From the NCBI GenBank assembly GCA_036429605.1, contig CM071589.1, positions 2,728,001-2,792,000 on the forward strand: a stretch of DNA of 64,000 nucleotides, in the 5' to 3' direction. The position numbers and the translations under genes were made by a program. The DNA comes from Cladobotryum mycophilum (taxonomy: Eukaryota > Ascomycota > Sordariomycetes > Hypocreales > Hypocreaceae). Below the pieces are notes generated by a model that did no database searches, was not told where the DNA came from, and saw nothing but the letters and a program-made list of their open reading frames with translations. Every line of letters begins with the position of its first letter. Within the stretch, counting starts at the first letter, position 1. Shown one piece after another: positions 11,646 through 25,900 of this stretch.

Positions 11646-14600
11646 GATTCGTAGATGGTGATGGTGTTTTAAGCTTTTTATTCGATGGCTTATTGGCCCC
11701 TTTTTCGAGGGAAGCCGAAGTCGTCGCTGTAGGCGGTCGTCGTGGCGTGTCCAAGGTCTATCTACACCGACTTGCGGACATGCACGCCATAGTTACTGTG
11801 GTTCCTATGTGTGGGTGGATGTGTTCGACAGTTACACGGTGACGGGACGGGATAGGTAGACTCCACAGACAGACAGACAGACAGATTGACTGAGTGACTG
11901 AGTGACTGACAAAGAAACCGCGGGCAGAATGGAGAAATGGAAAAGAAAGCCGCAACTCCTGGGGGACACGAGGGTAAATTATGGACTGGTGGAAATGAGG
12001 TAGAAGCTGTTGGGAATAGGGGAAAACCCTTCTTCCAGATTTAGAAAGGGGAAGAGATCCGGTTATGGTGGAGAGAAAGAGAAACAACAAAGAGGTGACC
12101 CAGGTCGTTGACGCCGAAGATCCTTGGATCCATGACGGACGGACGACTATGAGACCTGTACTAAATGTGGTGGTCTGTTTGTCGGTAAAGAGATGGGGGA
12201 GATGGGGGAGGGGGGACAAGACACAACAATAGTGAGTGACCCAAGCCCATGGAGGCTTTTACCAGGGTGCGATTACGACGGCGGTTGCGGCGAAGCGGTG
12301 TTGGCCGGGCGTTTCCCCAGTGGCAATACGCCTATCACAGCCACTGTGCAGCATTCCCAGGTCCGCTCCAGTGTATCTCACAGCCTGAGCTCACTAACAC
12401 ATGGAACCTAAAGCTCCAGCCAGCAGCTATCACTCCCTGTAGAAAAGTAGGTAAACATGACATTGCCCCAGGCTACCTGCCGATGGAACCAGGCAACAAC
12501 CTTGATAGCCCGCCCATTGATAGATAGCCCCGTCTACGCGGTAAGGTATTTGGGGAAGTTGGATGAGCAACCATTGGATTAGATTGGATGGGATGATGGA
12601 TGAGTTTGCACATTGTAGCATCAACGATTTCAGCCTCATCTCATCTCATCTTGTCCCATCTCGTCTCGCCTCGTACTACTTGTGCAACAAGCAAGCAAGC
12701 AAGCAAACTACTTGTATGCACGCATGTACCCTCTGCTACCCCATTTTCTCTCAATCTCATGATATGATTTAAAATGGCGGCACGTGGACCGTGACGGTGA
12801 GAGCGACGACGCTATACTCAAAGCTGCTGTTTGGTCAACGTCCAAAGAACATTGGAAAGTCTTGGCCGTGGAGAAGCGACCAGGTCCAGGACTGACAAAA
12901 AAGGAAAAAGAAGAAGCAAAGAATGGGTCTGGTTATGATTACCGCTCATTAATAAAAACGACTCAAGTTTTGATAACGGAAATCTCCCCGCGCCAAATTA
13001 CTTGTATCCATGTCGTGCCATGCCAGGCCATGAGAGGCATACCGAGTAGCCGAGTTACGGTGACCTTGGTTGGGACATGGTTCTCAAATTACCGCAACTT
13101 TAAACTGTGCAACTAAACCTGGTCACGTTAAAAAAGCAAAGAGAGGTCTGCTCACCGTTCCCGGCGTTTCCATCAGGCGCGTCAGAACGCTGTCTTCCCC
13201 CTCTTTTCTGTGTCAAAACAGGCGGGACGGACGGACGGCGGCCTGTACCCTGTCGAGTTAAGTTCTCTTGCCTGCTTGCTTGCTTGCTTGCTTGGACACT
13301 GTTTTGGCCGTTCTGCTGTTCTGCTGTTCTGGCGGTGGCCGCCCCCGACCTTGCCGACAATGGCGGGTGGACGGGAACGTCCCTACATATAATGTCTTTG
13401 ATCTTATGTAGGTGGTGATTTGGGTGAGCGAAATACAGCAAAGCTGTTAATACAAGTACTCCGTAGTGGTGGTGGTAGTGGTGGTGGTGGTGGTGGAAAA
13501 GAGGAAAAAGAAAGGAAAGGGGAGCAGAAAAGGCACGAGCTGAGAGAAGAGTCGACTCGGTCCCGAGTGCTATACCGCAAGATGCATGCATGCATATGTA
13601 TGCTCATCAAAAGTAATACAGCACATACATGCATACATACGAGTAAGGCGATCGTACATTAATTAATACCTTGCCTCGCTCTTGCTCTTGCTGCTGCTAC
13701 TCCTGCTATTATTACTGCGCCTTCCTATTGCTGGTGACGGTCGCAACAAAATGGATGGCAGGTAGCAGGTTGGTAGGTGGCAGGTCACAATCACAATCAC
13801 AGCAACTACGTAAGGTACCTACAGTCACAGTCACATTCACATTCACATCCACATCACAGCGACAGTAACAGTGACACGCTCACAGGCACAAGGCACAGGC
13901 ACAACAGCACCACCACCGCCGCCACCTGCAGATAAACAAGATGTCGGGTTCTCGATCATCAGGGTGCCATCCATTCGTTAGCAGATAAGGTGGACTTGTG
14001 GCACAAGGCCTGGTTCGTTCAATGCATCCCCCTCTCCCCGCTTTCCGGTGCCGCGTCTCCCCCTCTCCCAAATCTGCATCTCGATGTAGGTCCGTGTTCG
14101 CTGATCAAGCACCGCGACTTGGGACTCGTACCACGAATCCCACGATGGCTACCAGGACTCGATTGGATGTCCAAATCTACAGTCTACATACATACAGCTT
14201 CTGTACTGCCAGCTATCACCGACCGCCACTACCACAAGATGCACCATCTGGGGCGGGCCTTGGCGAACTTCACCTTGTATGGGAAGTGGCAGTGGGAAGA
14301 GCGGAGAGAAGGGATGCATATTCGTACATGACATCCTGTGCATGGATGGAGTCAGCCTGACTAGGTCTGTCGGTCGTCCCCCTCCAAGCCAAGTTACGGT
14401 CGGTGCAGGGTAAATGCAGCGGACAAAACTAATTGCCCTCCATGAAATACGTGGACACGAAGGACCATCTATTGGGGAAAATACATGTCATGTTTTGTTT
14501 TTTTCCCTCTCCTCCCAATGCCGAGGCCCAAACGTTTTTGATGAGCACAATAATAACGGCAGCACCGTTCCGAGTACAGATATAATATGAGGGAAATTCG

Positions 14601-15972
14601 CAAACCGCTGGGGGCTGAGCTGAACCAGGAACTCGACTTGACTTGAGTCTGAGTTTACTTGCTTTTCGCTCCCTCGCTTTTCCTCGGTCCTGCTTTTAGC
14701 AGAGTCAAGTGTCTCCATACTAGCTTGTCTGCGTGACATACGGAGTAGTCAGATGCAGAATGATGGACAATTCGCATCACCGCAGAATCCAGCTCCGACA
14801 AACTAGAACGAACCAAGCTCTCTGAAGAACCCTCGCGTTTGAGTCTGAGCGCGCCGCTCCGCCGCCGCGACCCTTCTTTGCTGTCCCCTTTCTCCTCCCC
14901 CTCTCTCATTCTGACAGCGCGCGCCAACAGGAGCAGTAGCCGTCGTCGCCGCCGTCGCGCTCGCCCCATCGCAATCCCATCCTGCAAACGCACGGAACGC
15001 TGTCATGTAAAACACTGGCCAACCTATACATAGACCTTACATACACGTCCAGGCAGGTACCAGAACCATACCCATCAACCGCGGAAATGCACGCGTACAT
15101 ACAAATGCCTTTACCTTTTCCTTTTTCGCCTCTTGGCTCCAAAAAAGACGACGTTGCAAGGCAAAGCGCAGCTCGCGCCGGCGGATGCTGGAGCTCTCAT
15201 CCGCGATGCAGCAGCTGAATCCTTTTTGCATGCCCTTATGCTCTCTCTCTAGGCCAACACAACACTCCTGCGTCCGAATACCACAATGAACTGACTAAAC
15301 CCTCTGCCCTCCCATCTGTCATCTTCACTCATACCCCTCACATGTTGTCGATTGCTGTGGTTTGCTCCCAACATGCGTCTATCCTGACTCTGGGGCCGGG
15401 CCGGGTCTTATTCTTGCGCAGTTTGTAGGAAGCAGTGTGGTTTTTTCTTCCTTGGTTGGTGTGGAGTATTTGACGCCCTTTCCAACAAATGCGCCCTCTT
15501 TATGTGGACCAATAGACAGCAATTGCGGCGCGCCCCCCAAGCAAACGCAACAGAAAAGCCACATTCTTCGGCCACTTTACGTGCGTGGGTTGGGTTGGCT
15601 GGCTGAGTCGTGAGGGAATGGGAGGGGGCTTCCGCTTGCTGCGGCTTTGATGGCTTTGTCGATGGCGCTCCCCGCGTTATGGCATGTCATTCGCTCCGGG
15701 TTTCCTGGACGGGCAACTCTCGAGCGCCATGCTGTGGCTCCCGACGAATTCTAGCTGAACAACGCTTGCTGCATCGAGTAAATCCTTTGTAAGTGATGGC
15801 GCCCCTCCCATCCATCCATCATCCCATCTTCTCTCGTATGTGGGTATCATGCCAATGTCAACGTGTAAAGGCGCGAGAAAACGCCTCGCCAGTTTCCTCG
15901 GCTGGGTCAACTCGCGTAAAGAATAATGGGGGACCAACCATTCTAGAGGCACATCTCGCTTGCTGCACCGAT
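11646..15972. other. Gene-free region, first part (promoter side of the coiled-coil gene)
   Basis: No frame here has a recognisable domain. The first 600 bp are likely promoter and leader of the minus-strand coiled-coil gene. Simple repeats include ACAG units near 11864-11886, CAAG units at 12688-12706, the complementary CTTG units at 13267-13295, GGT/GTA units at 13466-13496, and CACA/TCACAT units at about 13780-13905. Two copies of the word TACGGAGTA occur (13457 on the minus strand, 14739). Base composition looks balanced, not AT-rich, so heavy repeat-induced mutation is not suggested. Confidence 0.6.
13457..13465 (-). promoter_or_regulatory. TACGGAGTA motif copy
   Basis: Exact copy, written TACTCCGTA on the plus strand. 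One of seven exact intergenic copies found by eye in the window. Confidence 0.45.
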
Positions 15973-16689
15973 CTAGGTATCGGCATTCCAGCTATCTGGA
16001 GCTCCAATCAGTCCAATGCAGCCCTGGGCAACACTTGAGACACCCTCCTTTCTTGATCCTGTGATAGGGCTTGGAAGTGCATACGGCGGGCACTGGGAGA
16101 AAAGAAAACGTTTGGCTCCATGCTTGCTGGCCGTACTCCGTGTAGGGTGCAGATAGTAGCTGCTCCCCCGGAGCAACTCTCCCGTTGGACTTGCCTCAAC
16201 ATCGAGACATGACATGGACTGTAGAGCTGCATCCAGACCAGCATCCAGACCAACGCTGATATCCAATTCTTTCCCCTGTGGCCAACAGATCAGCCCATGC
16301 CCCGAAGCATTACTGGTGGATTGGTGTTTTGTAACCCGAGTGGCGATTACATACCAACAAGCTGAATCTCCTCCTCCACTCCCCGGCATTATAAACATTT
16401 GATGATGCATTTGTCCACCATTGACACTATTTGTCACTTGGCCACGTGAGATGGCCGCCATGTGGTCTGGCAGCCCTCCCATATCCCCCTGGCTTTTTCG
16501 TAGTGTTTCCCAAGCCACGATCGGGATTTGTGTGAAATGCAGAAGAGCAAATAGTAAAGACTCCGAGCGTTTTAGACCGTCGAAATGTCTCTGCAGTTTC
16601 TTCTTGAGGATAGTTTGGGGCTTGGTGTTTTTTCTAGCTGTCAAGACTAGAACGTCGATAGCTCGTCCTCTAAATCCACGGGGATCCAT
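15973..16689 (-). other. Unsupported 238-codon open frame in gene-free region
   Basis: The longest ATG-started frame in the 16-kb gene-free interval (MDPRGFRGRAIDVLVLTARK at its start). I recognise no domain, signal peptide or membrane segment. Codon third positions show no obvious bias, and composition drifts along the frame. A frame this long is uncommon but possible by chance in this much sequence. It could be an orphan gene or an accident. Confidence 0.2.
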
Positions 16690-19600
16690 GAGGGGAGTGT
16701 GAAACTTGACATATCGCCACCACCACCACCACCACTCCTAGGCCCTTGATGGAAAGAATGCCGCATAGTATAATTGATTTTGTGCAGGATCTCAACGGCG
16801 CTTAAACGCGGTGGCGTGAAACACGGATTTGGCGCCTGCGTGTGGTTTTTACTTGTCATAAAAACAAGAACTTGCTATTGAGAACGACCCGAGCGATCCA
16901 TATAGGGTAACCGTGCCGGTAGCAAGACCAACATGCGAAGGACACCATAAAGATGAAGCATAAAAAACAACCTCGGAGGAGCGAGACCAACACGATCTAT
17001 CGCTTTTTTTATCTAAAAAAAAAATCTTCTACAAAGAAATGCGTCACGAGCAACATTCATTCATTTCTATTCCCCGCATATTGACGTTCCTACAAACAGG
17101 TAACAACCCGAGACTATACAAACGATATGCATAACCCCCTCTCTCCCCCCTTTTCTCCAGTCTATCTAGTCTACCTAATGCATACGCCTCTAGCTATACG
17201 AATCCGCCCTCAGACAAATTCCTCCTTGGTTTATAGCTCAAAGACATTTTTTTCATGCAAGAAAGCGAATCCATAATATGATGCATCAAATCTCAAAAAA
17301 TCCTACCAAGCAAAAACTAGAGACTATTTGCCAACAACGCAATGCCGTTTCATCAGGTGCCGAATCCAGCAATGCAATATGAGGGGGTGTTTCTGCCGTC
17401 CCTGCAGGACCGATGACGACAGCCTCGTTTTCTGCAGTCCGCAAGGGGGGGAATAGGAAAAAAGGCTCGGCTATACTTGCATCAGCGAAAAAAAATGCAA
17501 AATGCACAAAAAACAAGGCATTTTTTTGGGACAAGATAACACTCGAGTTATCAATTGGCCTGTTCAGAATTCATCACATCTCAAAACCGGCGAGATAGGG
17601 AACAACCTGGATTCGGCCCTTCAATTCGTCAATCTCCCAGGAAAACGATGACGACAAACGATGGTCTCCAACAGGCTTGAGATGCATCTTCAATGCGGGT
17701 TTGTCTTCTCTGCATAGCTCTAACCCCAGTTTGCCCAGACCCCATCTCCACATGCTTCTCCAACAAAAACACTACTTCATTCTGGGGGTTGGAGGGGGAA
17801 AGGGGGGAGGGGGCTCGTTGCTTCAATAAATGCACAACTACGTAGGCACCTGCAGTCGAACAAGGTACACAAAGAAATCATGATGCCTCCTGGCATGGTA
17901 GATCGCATGGTTGCCCCGTAAATCCCCTGCCTTGAATGACGAGCAGGACACTATATCCTCGACACCTAGTTCTAGTGCTGTACCTTTTTCGTACTCGTTG
18001 CTCGTTAATCCTCCCCTTCTTGTCTTGCTTCCTTCTTAATGCATATATCAAGGCGTGCATTAGATAGTCCGCAATGACCCCGTCACTTGACTGCAGCAAT
18101 AGATCGAAAGACACAACAAGAACCTGTTTGAGAAAGACCACCATGTCGTAGCTCGGAAATCAAAAACTTCCACCCCCATAGTTTTGTCCAGTGGGGTCGG
18201 GGAAACCCAGTAAGGATGTTACCTATACGGTAGTATAACCGCGTCGATCATCGCCAAAAGCATCCAAGTCAAGATCCATCGAGGCTTCCTTGTAAGTATG
18301 CGTGCCAGGGAGAAACATCATCCACCTTGGACGATACGTTTGTATGTGAGTAAGTACACCACGCATGAAATCTTCACACCTCCCGTTGTAGCCATGTCAT
18401 AGCCTCGAAACCGTCCGCATGAGTCTCGAGACTGAAGAGCAGCATGCGCATTCAGCTACCCCGAGTCCCGAACTCCCCTCTTCAGCTCTGACATGCGTAG
18501 AACGTTGTATCCGCTTGCTTCTTTTCATTGTTTGTGTTGCTTTGGATGGTCTCACACGTGGTCCTTCACGTCATGAGGCTGCTAAAGCTTCAGTTAGGGT
18601 TGTGGATTGAGGGTCCAACCTCACGCAAGCGCCCTTTTTACGGGCGTTCGGAACCGATTTGCGGGACTCGAAAACCTCGCGAAGCCGATGCACATGCTTC
18701 TTTGTCTTTGTCCTTGAAAGAGAGCTTCATAGATCGACCCCCCACAAAATGGGGCCGCCATCTGCTTTGCAGGAGATCGGGCGGTTGTCCGTCCCTATGA
18801 GGGTAACATTTCCAACGCAATTCTAGTGCCGAAAGAGGACCAGCTCTTTCGTCAATTGGTCCCTTCTTCTAGCTCACAGGCTAGGCCCGCTCATCTGTCC
18901 AACTTTGTCGTCCTTGATGAAGCTATCGTTGTTTCTCTCGATCAAGGCAATCATGACTCGAGGACAATGGATATCGAGAATAGCCCTGAATATCATGTCA
19001 CACGATAGGTTACATCCGAGACATTCTGCATCTGGCTAGTAACACTGCTTCAGTGCTCGAGCCTGCACGCATCGAGTAGTTTTGTCCTGGTATCCACTCC
19101 AAAATTAGGGGCTCTCTGGCCAACTGATGGGTCAGCGCAGCAAAGCGGTAAACTTTCGGTCATAAATTGGCCAGCATTTCGGATACTTGCTGCCTAGACC
19201 GTAATGGGTTGATGCCTTGTCAAGAAGTTATCGGATGAGCGACTTGATGAATGGGTTGGTAGGAAGAGACTCCCTCCCCATTTTCGAGACAGTTGAGTGA
19301 TTAACCCCCGCCTGATTAAGCATAAGAGTGTTTCTGCTCTCCTATCACCAACATGATGCGCGAGACATGCATTAATAAGGTAGCATGCGAGCAAATCTTT
19401 CAGGTACTTCTGTTTCCATGAATGAAGGAGTATGTCAAGGCTTGGACCAGCAAGGCCAGAATCATATGGACGCTATAAAGCCACCAAACGTAAATGCAGT
19501 ACGTTGGCTGCGGATTTCCGACCCCAACGGCTTTCCACATAGAGAATGCGCATCGTGCGGGGATGGATGAGGCATAAGCCCTAGCTTGCTCCATCGCTCG

Positions 19601-22600
19601 GCGATGTGAACGGCAGGAAAACGTGTTGCGAGGGACGGATCGACATCAAAGCGCATGTTTCACACTGGTAAAAACAGCTTTTGCAACGCCAGCGCTTGGG
19701 GTTGCGTGTGGTTGGATGCTAAATGTAGCTGCTGCAGGTAATCCGAAGGCGCCGCTCCCAAGTAGTGAAGATGTGACGGATGCGCTGAGGACCTAAGAAC
19801 ACGAACCGATTCATCAAGTAAGAAATGATCTTCATATTGGACCCTGAGTGTTGTAGGAGGCAGAGGACGGGAACCCCCAGCCAGAAGATTGGCAGCTGAT
19901 CATCCATAGAGCCTCAAAGACCCTGGGCATCGTGCCGCTCTCGCATAACGCTTCGACTTCTAGCCCAAGCAGCGGCTCACGGCTATGGAGGGATTCTCAG
20001 CCTTGAAGAAGGACGCCATATGGAAGTGTTGCCGTTGCATTCATATATCAACACGATTGCCTTTGCAGCTCACCTGTCTGTATGACTTGGCTCTGCTTTT
20101 GCTTTGCTTTGCGTAGAGAGTAAGGCGGTTTACATATCGGTGACTGCTTCTCTGAAACCCTCGCACCCAAGATTGGGCGATTGTTGATGCACTCTGTGCT
20201 GCATCCCACGCTGTTGCATCTTTGACCTGACACGTTTTTAGGCCGGATTCTTGAGAGGTGGTGGCGTCTTCCTCCTTGAATCAAGCAGCTGGGTAGCGTC
20301 CTTCAACCACAACAACAGTTACAGTGGCTGAACCAGATATTTCGTTCACAAGAGGTTCAATCATCACAGAAGAGACACATTTGTCGTTGGGATTTGGGGT
20401 AGCTGCGTTTGGAAATGATACTTGCTTGATTTTTGAACCGCTGTTGCATGGGGGTGGTGATTGGCAACAATTACATCTTGTGTTGCATCGCCTGGGCCCG
20501 TTCTCCAAAACATGACCCGCTATGTTATCACAAACACGGCCCTCTCTCCTTGGACAGATGTATCACTTGCGGGTAGGGAAATGGTATTGAGGCGTGCACT
20601 GCACTGCCCCGATCCCAAGGCGGCAGAGATGATTTGAGCATTGAAAAGACAGTTGTACCAACCATCCCACCCAAGAAGAAAAAATTAACCACTCTAATGT
20701 AAGTATGTGTGTGATGATGCCTGTTGGTTGGCCGGTCGTAGTGCGTGACGAGACATCTCGTTCCGCTCCGATATTATTGGACTTATAGATTCCGTAATGA
20801 GTCCCGTGCTGCGGCCGATTTGCAATAAGCCGATCCCCTCATCACGCCACCGTAGGCCCGCGATGGAACAGCGCTGTTCTAGGTCCCCCCATTGTGAATT
20901 AAACAAGCAGAAATGACTTTCCTTGTTTGTGTCATTGCTCTGCATGTTTGACATTTGATCAACAATCTCCTTTCGCAACATCTTGAACTGCAGTCTCGGC
21001 TGCTTCTCGGGGACACATCGGACAGGTAGACGGTCAGAGCTTTGCCCCCAGTGGTTGAGAAGGAAAATTTTTTATATGCCGGTATCTTCTACGGTCATCT
21101 TCCGTAAGTCATTCAAAGGATCGTGGTTAGGGTATTGCAGGCTGGCAGGCAGGCCTGGTCAACCCGGCATGTGTAGGTAGGCATCCTTGTCTGATACGGT
21201 GGTCGTGGTTAAATACAGATGGATATCTGCGTTTCAAAACGGTCCCCCTGTAATATATGTCGAATTATATTACGGATTGGTAACCGAACTTGTTTAGACC
21301 ATGCCACATCATGTCTGGTTCGAAAATTAAACGGGCTGAAGGCGCAGTAGACAGACAATATTCCGTTCGTACCGTAAAAAGGTGGTCTCATATTTTCCGG
21401 TTGATGAAGCCTGAGTGTGTGTGTGGTGCCAAGTACCTTGCTGTAGCCTCGGTGGTGCTTCTGGCGAGCGACCTCCACAGTGGGCACAATGGCCCACCCA
21501 AGGCCGAAATGCTGCTCTAATAGGGTGTCTATCGAACCAGAAGCAGCGAGTTGTACTACCTACATATTTGAAGCGAAAAGGCGCGAGAATTCCGTCAATG
21601 CGGTGGCGCAACCGCGAGACCGTTATTACGGAGGGCCCCCGATCGAGCTTTGCCTGCTTGCTCGCTTGATTAATTGATTAATTGATTGATAGACCAGACT
21701 GTCATATGTTTGCCGGTTACGCTTCCCTGTGAAGACCGACATGATGGCCTGTGCTTATCTGATGAAGGGGAGGGATGGCGAGGACTTTGGTGCACTGGCA
21801 GCGCTGGCTCAATTACTACCGTTGCCATCGATACGAATGTTGCTGTAGCCAGCGGGAGGCATTGTAATATTGTATTGTGTTGGATACAGAGATTAGAAAC
21901 ATTGAAATCAAGATGATTGCCAAAAGCGTCGGCCTGCGTCGTAATGGGGGAGACTCCGCACTACCTATAGATTTCTGTCAGGCTCAAATGGCGGGTAAAT
22001 GGACGAGAAAACAAACCTAAAAAGGTAAAACTTGATTCGAGTCTTCTTGCTGCTGCTTCAACTGCTTGCCACGATGGTTGCTGCCCCAATGCTACTCCGT
22101 TTCAGGGCTGCCAGATATCAGACATGGAGACAGATCGTCAGGGTACGGAGCACAGCGTCCCGCCCGCCACGGAACCTTGGCTTTAGGTTGTCGCCCAGTC
22201 TGGACATGGATGGTTGTAGATGGGGCCGACGAGAGACGAGCGCTAATAAGAATGTTGACTTGCAGCAAGCGCTGTCTGATCGATACCATGCCATCCACAG
22301 TTCGACAATCTAGAGCCGCCAGACCCCTAGTGAGACCACCCCCGACTCGAATTTGGAGGAGAATCAGAGCGGGCATGACGCTGTTCAACAACCGGCGGCT
22401 GGCGGCAGTGAGCGACGACGACGTTTTTGGACGAAAAAAGATGGCGGCCGACGATGGAATTAGGGACCCATCTCGATAACTGCAGCATGTGATTTCTCCT
22501 GAGAAGGCACTAAAATGCAATGCAGTTGAACGTCAGCAGCAGGAGCAGCAGCAGCAGCGAGCAAGCAGCAAGCAGATGGCTTACAGAGGCCACAGCTAGA

Positions 22601-22900
22601 ACCGGACCAAGTTTCCTAATACTCCGTCCGCATAAGTATGTCTGGCGTGCTGAGACATTTGGGACGACGTCCAAGGTGCAAAAGTAGATGTCTTTGTGTG
22701 ACGAATTTGAAGCTTGTTCGTTTTCGTGTTTGTGTGTGTGAGTGTGTGCGATTGAGTCGGAATTTCTGGCTAGCCCGCCCCAGATGAGGAGGAGGAGTAG
22801 TAGGACTTGTGATGCTCCGAAATGCAGCTTTCCAATGGATGAGTAACAGTGACTGACAGTTGAGTGACAGCTCGCAAAGGTGGTGGGCTCAGGCCGCTAA
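16690..22900. other. Gene-free region, middle part
   Basis: About 6.2 kb with only short, overlapping frames on both strands and no recognisable protein motif, tRNA box pair or transposon end. Poly-A and poly-T tracts occur near 17010 and 17280-17530. Nothing else stands out. Confidence 0.55.
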
Positions 22901-25900
22901 GGGTGGGTGGTGGAAGAAGGGTTAGCGGTTGGTGGCTGGTGCCAGGAGGACGAGTTAGTGGAATGGTGGATGCTGCTCCACTGTACTCCGTAGCAATTGC
23001 GCTATGCCGATTCCCACCGGGGGGATTTTGGATGGATGGGTCCAGTGGATGGATATCTTTTTCCAGCAGCCAGTCCCAGCACCACCACCAGCAAAGATGC
23101 GCCGGAGCCACCGGTTCCGTTTCTTATCCCCAGAGGAGCAGTTTGTCCGTCCAGGGCCCTCGTCCTCCCGGGTATATACGTACAGGATGAGGGTTCCCTT
23201 TGGGAAGATGCAGGGTTTCGATCGAAATTTTTCTTTGCTTGTAAAACAATAGCCGGCCGATGGAAAAATGCAACCTACGCAAAAAAACAAAAAAACAAAA
23301 AAAAAAAAAAAGATTGGGATCGCTGACCTATAGGCATGTCGCTCTGTTTTGGTTGTTTTTTTTTTTTACCAGGGCTACCTTACCTGTACCTCGAGATTTC
23401 AATTCAGAATAGCGCGCAAAGTGCACGTTGCATCCTCTCTTAGGACAAATACAGCGTGTACACATATGGTACTTTGAACAACTAGCACCAAGGTGAGAGA
23501 GGAAACAATGGGGGCCTTTTTTCCAAGGGATGGAAGCGAAAAGGTAAGGTTAGTAGAAGATGGGGTCACCGTAACATCCACTCCACTCATATTTTCGCTC
23601 GCGTTGCTTTGTCCCAAGTTCAAAGGCAGTAACTTGGAGGTACCTACGAAAGGTACTCCGTACTTTCAGTTGGTAACCTGTCGAAATTGCTTGGATGGGC
23701 AATGGGCATCTTTGGCCTGCAAGGACACACGACGCACTGAATGCACTAATGTATCTCTTCCCAGATGACATCCAATGGAACCAACGGAACAAGACGGCCA
23801 AGCGCAAAAGAAAGTCAGGGCAAAATGCGAGACAGGCATCTGAGGTCGAAGATTGGAGGATGAAGCCACATTCAAAGCACCCATCGGCCATCAAGGGCGA
23901 AGAGGTCCCTTGGATTTCAACGTGTGTTCAAGCCCATCCACGTATTGACTGACCTCTCAGGATGTGCCGTTTTTTGGCACTTACTCGTATCCCTACCAGG
24001 GCACTTTTTAGTGCTGTTCTCCTGAATCCCAGCATCCCATGCATTTCTAATTGAGCGGTACCTAGGCGGCTCGGTCGCTAACCTGGAATGCGGCCATGTT
24101 TCTGTATCGGAGCCTGCAAAGATAATGCGATTATGTACAAGAGCAGGAGGGAGAGAGGGGGAAGGAACTCTGGCAATGCTGCTGCTGCGTATAGGGTCCA
24201 TGTCCCGCATTTAGTCGGCGGAGAATCCTATTCATCTCAATTCATTCCTTGTAGTTTTTACTCTTTGAAGTACGAAGATTCGGTCGGCAGGTACATGGAG
24301 ATGGAGTTCGGCATATTCCTCCTCTTTACAAAGTCGCTATGCAGTTACATCGTGGTTGCACACCGTTTGAGACCCTTCGTGTACCCTTTCAGAAAAGCTG
24401 GAGACAGACACGCAGGAAGGGGGGAGGACGAGGAGGGGGGAAAGACGCAGCTCTGCTCCATCGACGGAATAACACGTTGGTCTAGCAAAACATGCGTTCG
24501 TGGACACCTCATTCTTGTTAGAATAGCACGAACATGTGTTGCACGGACGCAGTCGCATAGCAGAGTTGGCCATCGCCCTGCCCTGCAGGCTTGAACACAC
24601 AACACAACACAAGGTAATGTAATGTAGGCATTCCATGGCAGCATGGGTAACTGATTCATTGCCTGCCTTGCTTTAACCCGCGCCATGATTAGTCTAGACG
24701 AGCCAAGTCTCCCCTAAGCATGATGGGCTGGATCCAACAATGAAGAACGATCTACCGAATCGCACCGTGGCGCGACCACCCGTCGGTTGTGTCTCTGATA
24801 GCGGTGCACGCCACACACATACAGCGGGCAGAACAACAGGAAAAAAACGTTGGGTATCGATTTCGAGGAGAGGCGAGGAAAAACAAAAGGGTGAAGAAAA
24901 TTATATCGTTCGAGAGCCCGCATGAAAACGCATTGATTGCGTCTCTCAATTGCTGTCAATTAATTAAAATGTCGAGGGTGTTGTCGGCATCAGTATCGAT
25001 TTGGCATGTCTCTCTCTCATGTCGACATGGGTGTTTGCCAGGGGGATTGCAGACAACATGGTGTTTTTTTCTGCTTCGTCTTCTTCATCCAGCTACCCAT
25101 GCAAGGCTTGAATACAACAGTACCTGCATTTGAATGCCAATTGCCTTTTGGTCCGCCAGATGGGGCTTATCCGGTAGGGCAATGGCTGGCCTTTGTTAGA
25201 GATCTCGTCTCTTTTCTCATCACTGGACATTCCTTTTTTCTTTTTTTTACGGTGTGCGAGTCCTTGAAACTCGATGCAAGGCATCCTGGGATCAAACAGG
25301 CAAACGAGTCAAGACATGGCCTTTATGTTTGAGATGTCGAACAAACCCCCAAAAATAATCCACCAGATGGCTAAATAAGTAACTTACCTACCTGGTCAAG
25401 TCTTGGATAAACACGTACCTGCAATTAAACCAAGAAATTCCGTGATCGCGGACGAATTCGTGCAAAGTGCGCACCCGCACCTCATCTCTTATCACAACCA
25501 CAACAAGAGCCTTGTCGTTTGGTTGCAGTGAACCTCCATCACAAACCTGTCTGGTGATGGGGGATTGCGGAGCTAGATTCCCCGAGAAACATTCTCCGGT
25601 CTCGATGCGATCCCCTACTGTTTTTGGTTAAATTCTTTTCTCTCTGTCTCTCTCTCCATCTATCTTGTCGTTTGTGTGTGTTTAATGCCACCACCTTGAA
25701 ATCTCTGATCATGCCATGTTTGTATGTTTGTTTGCTGGCTTGCCTGTCTGCCTGCCTTAAACATGACCTCCCATTTAGTAGCTTCGGGCATATCCCATCA
25801 CGCATAAACACACACACACACACACACTCACTCACTCACTCACTCACGCATTCAGGCATTGTCGCCCCACGACGATTGACTGGATACTAACCTACAAGGT

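Noticed and set aside
21300..21330. GGTTCGAAA-like words suggesting a tRNA B box
   Set aside because: No matching A box or cloverleaf pairing could be found around this or similar words at 52710 and 61080.
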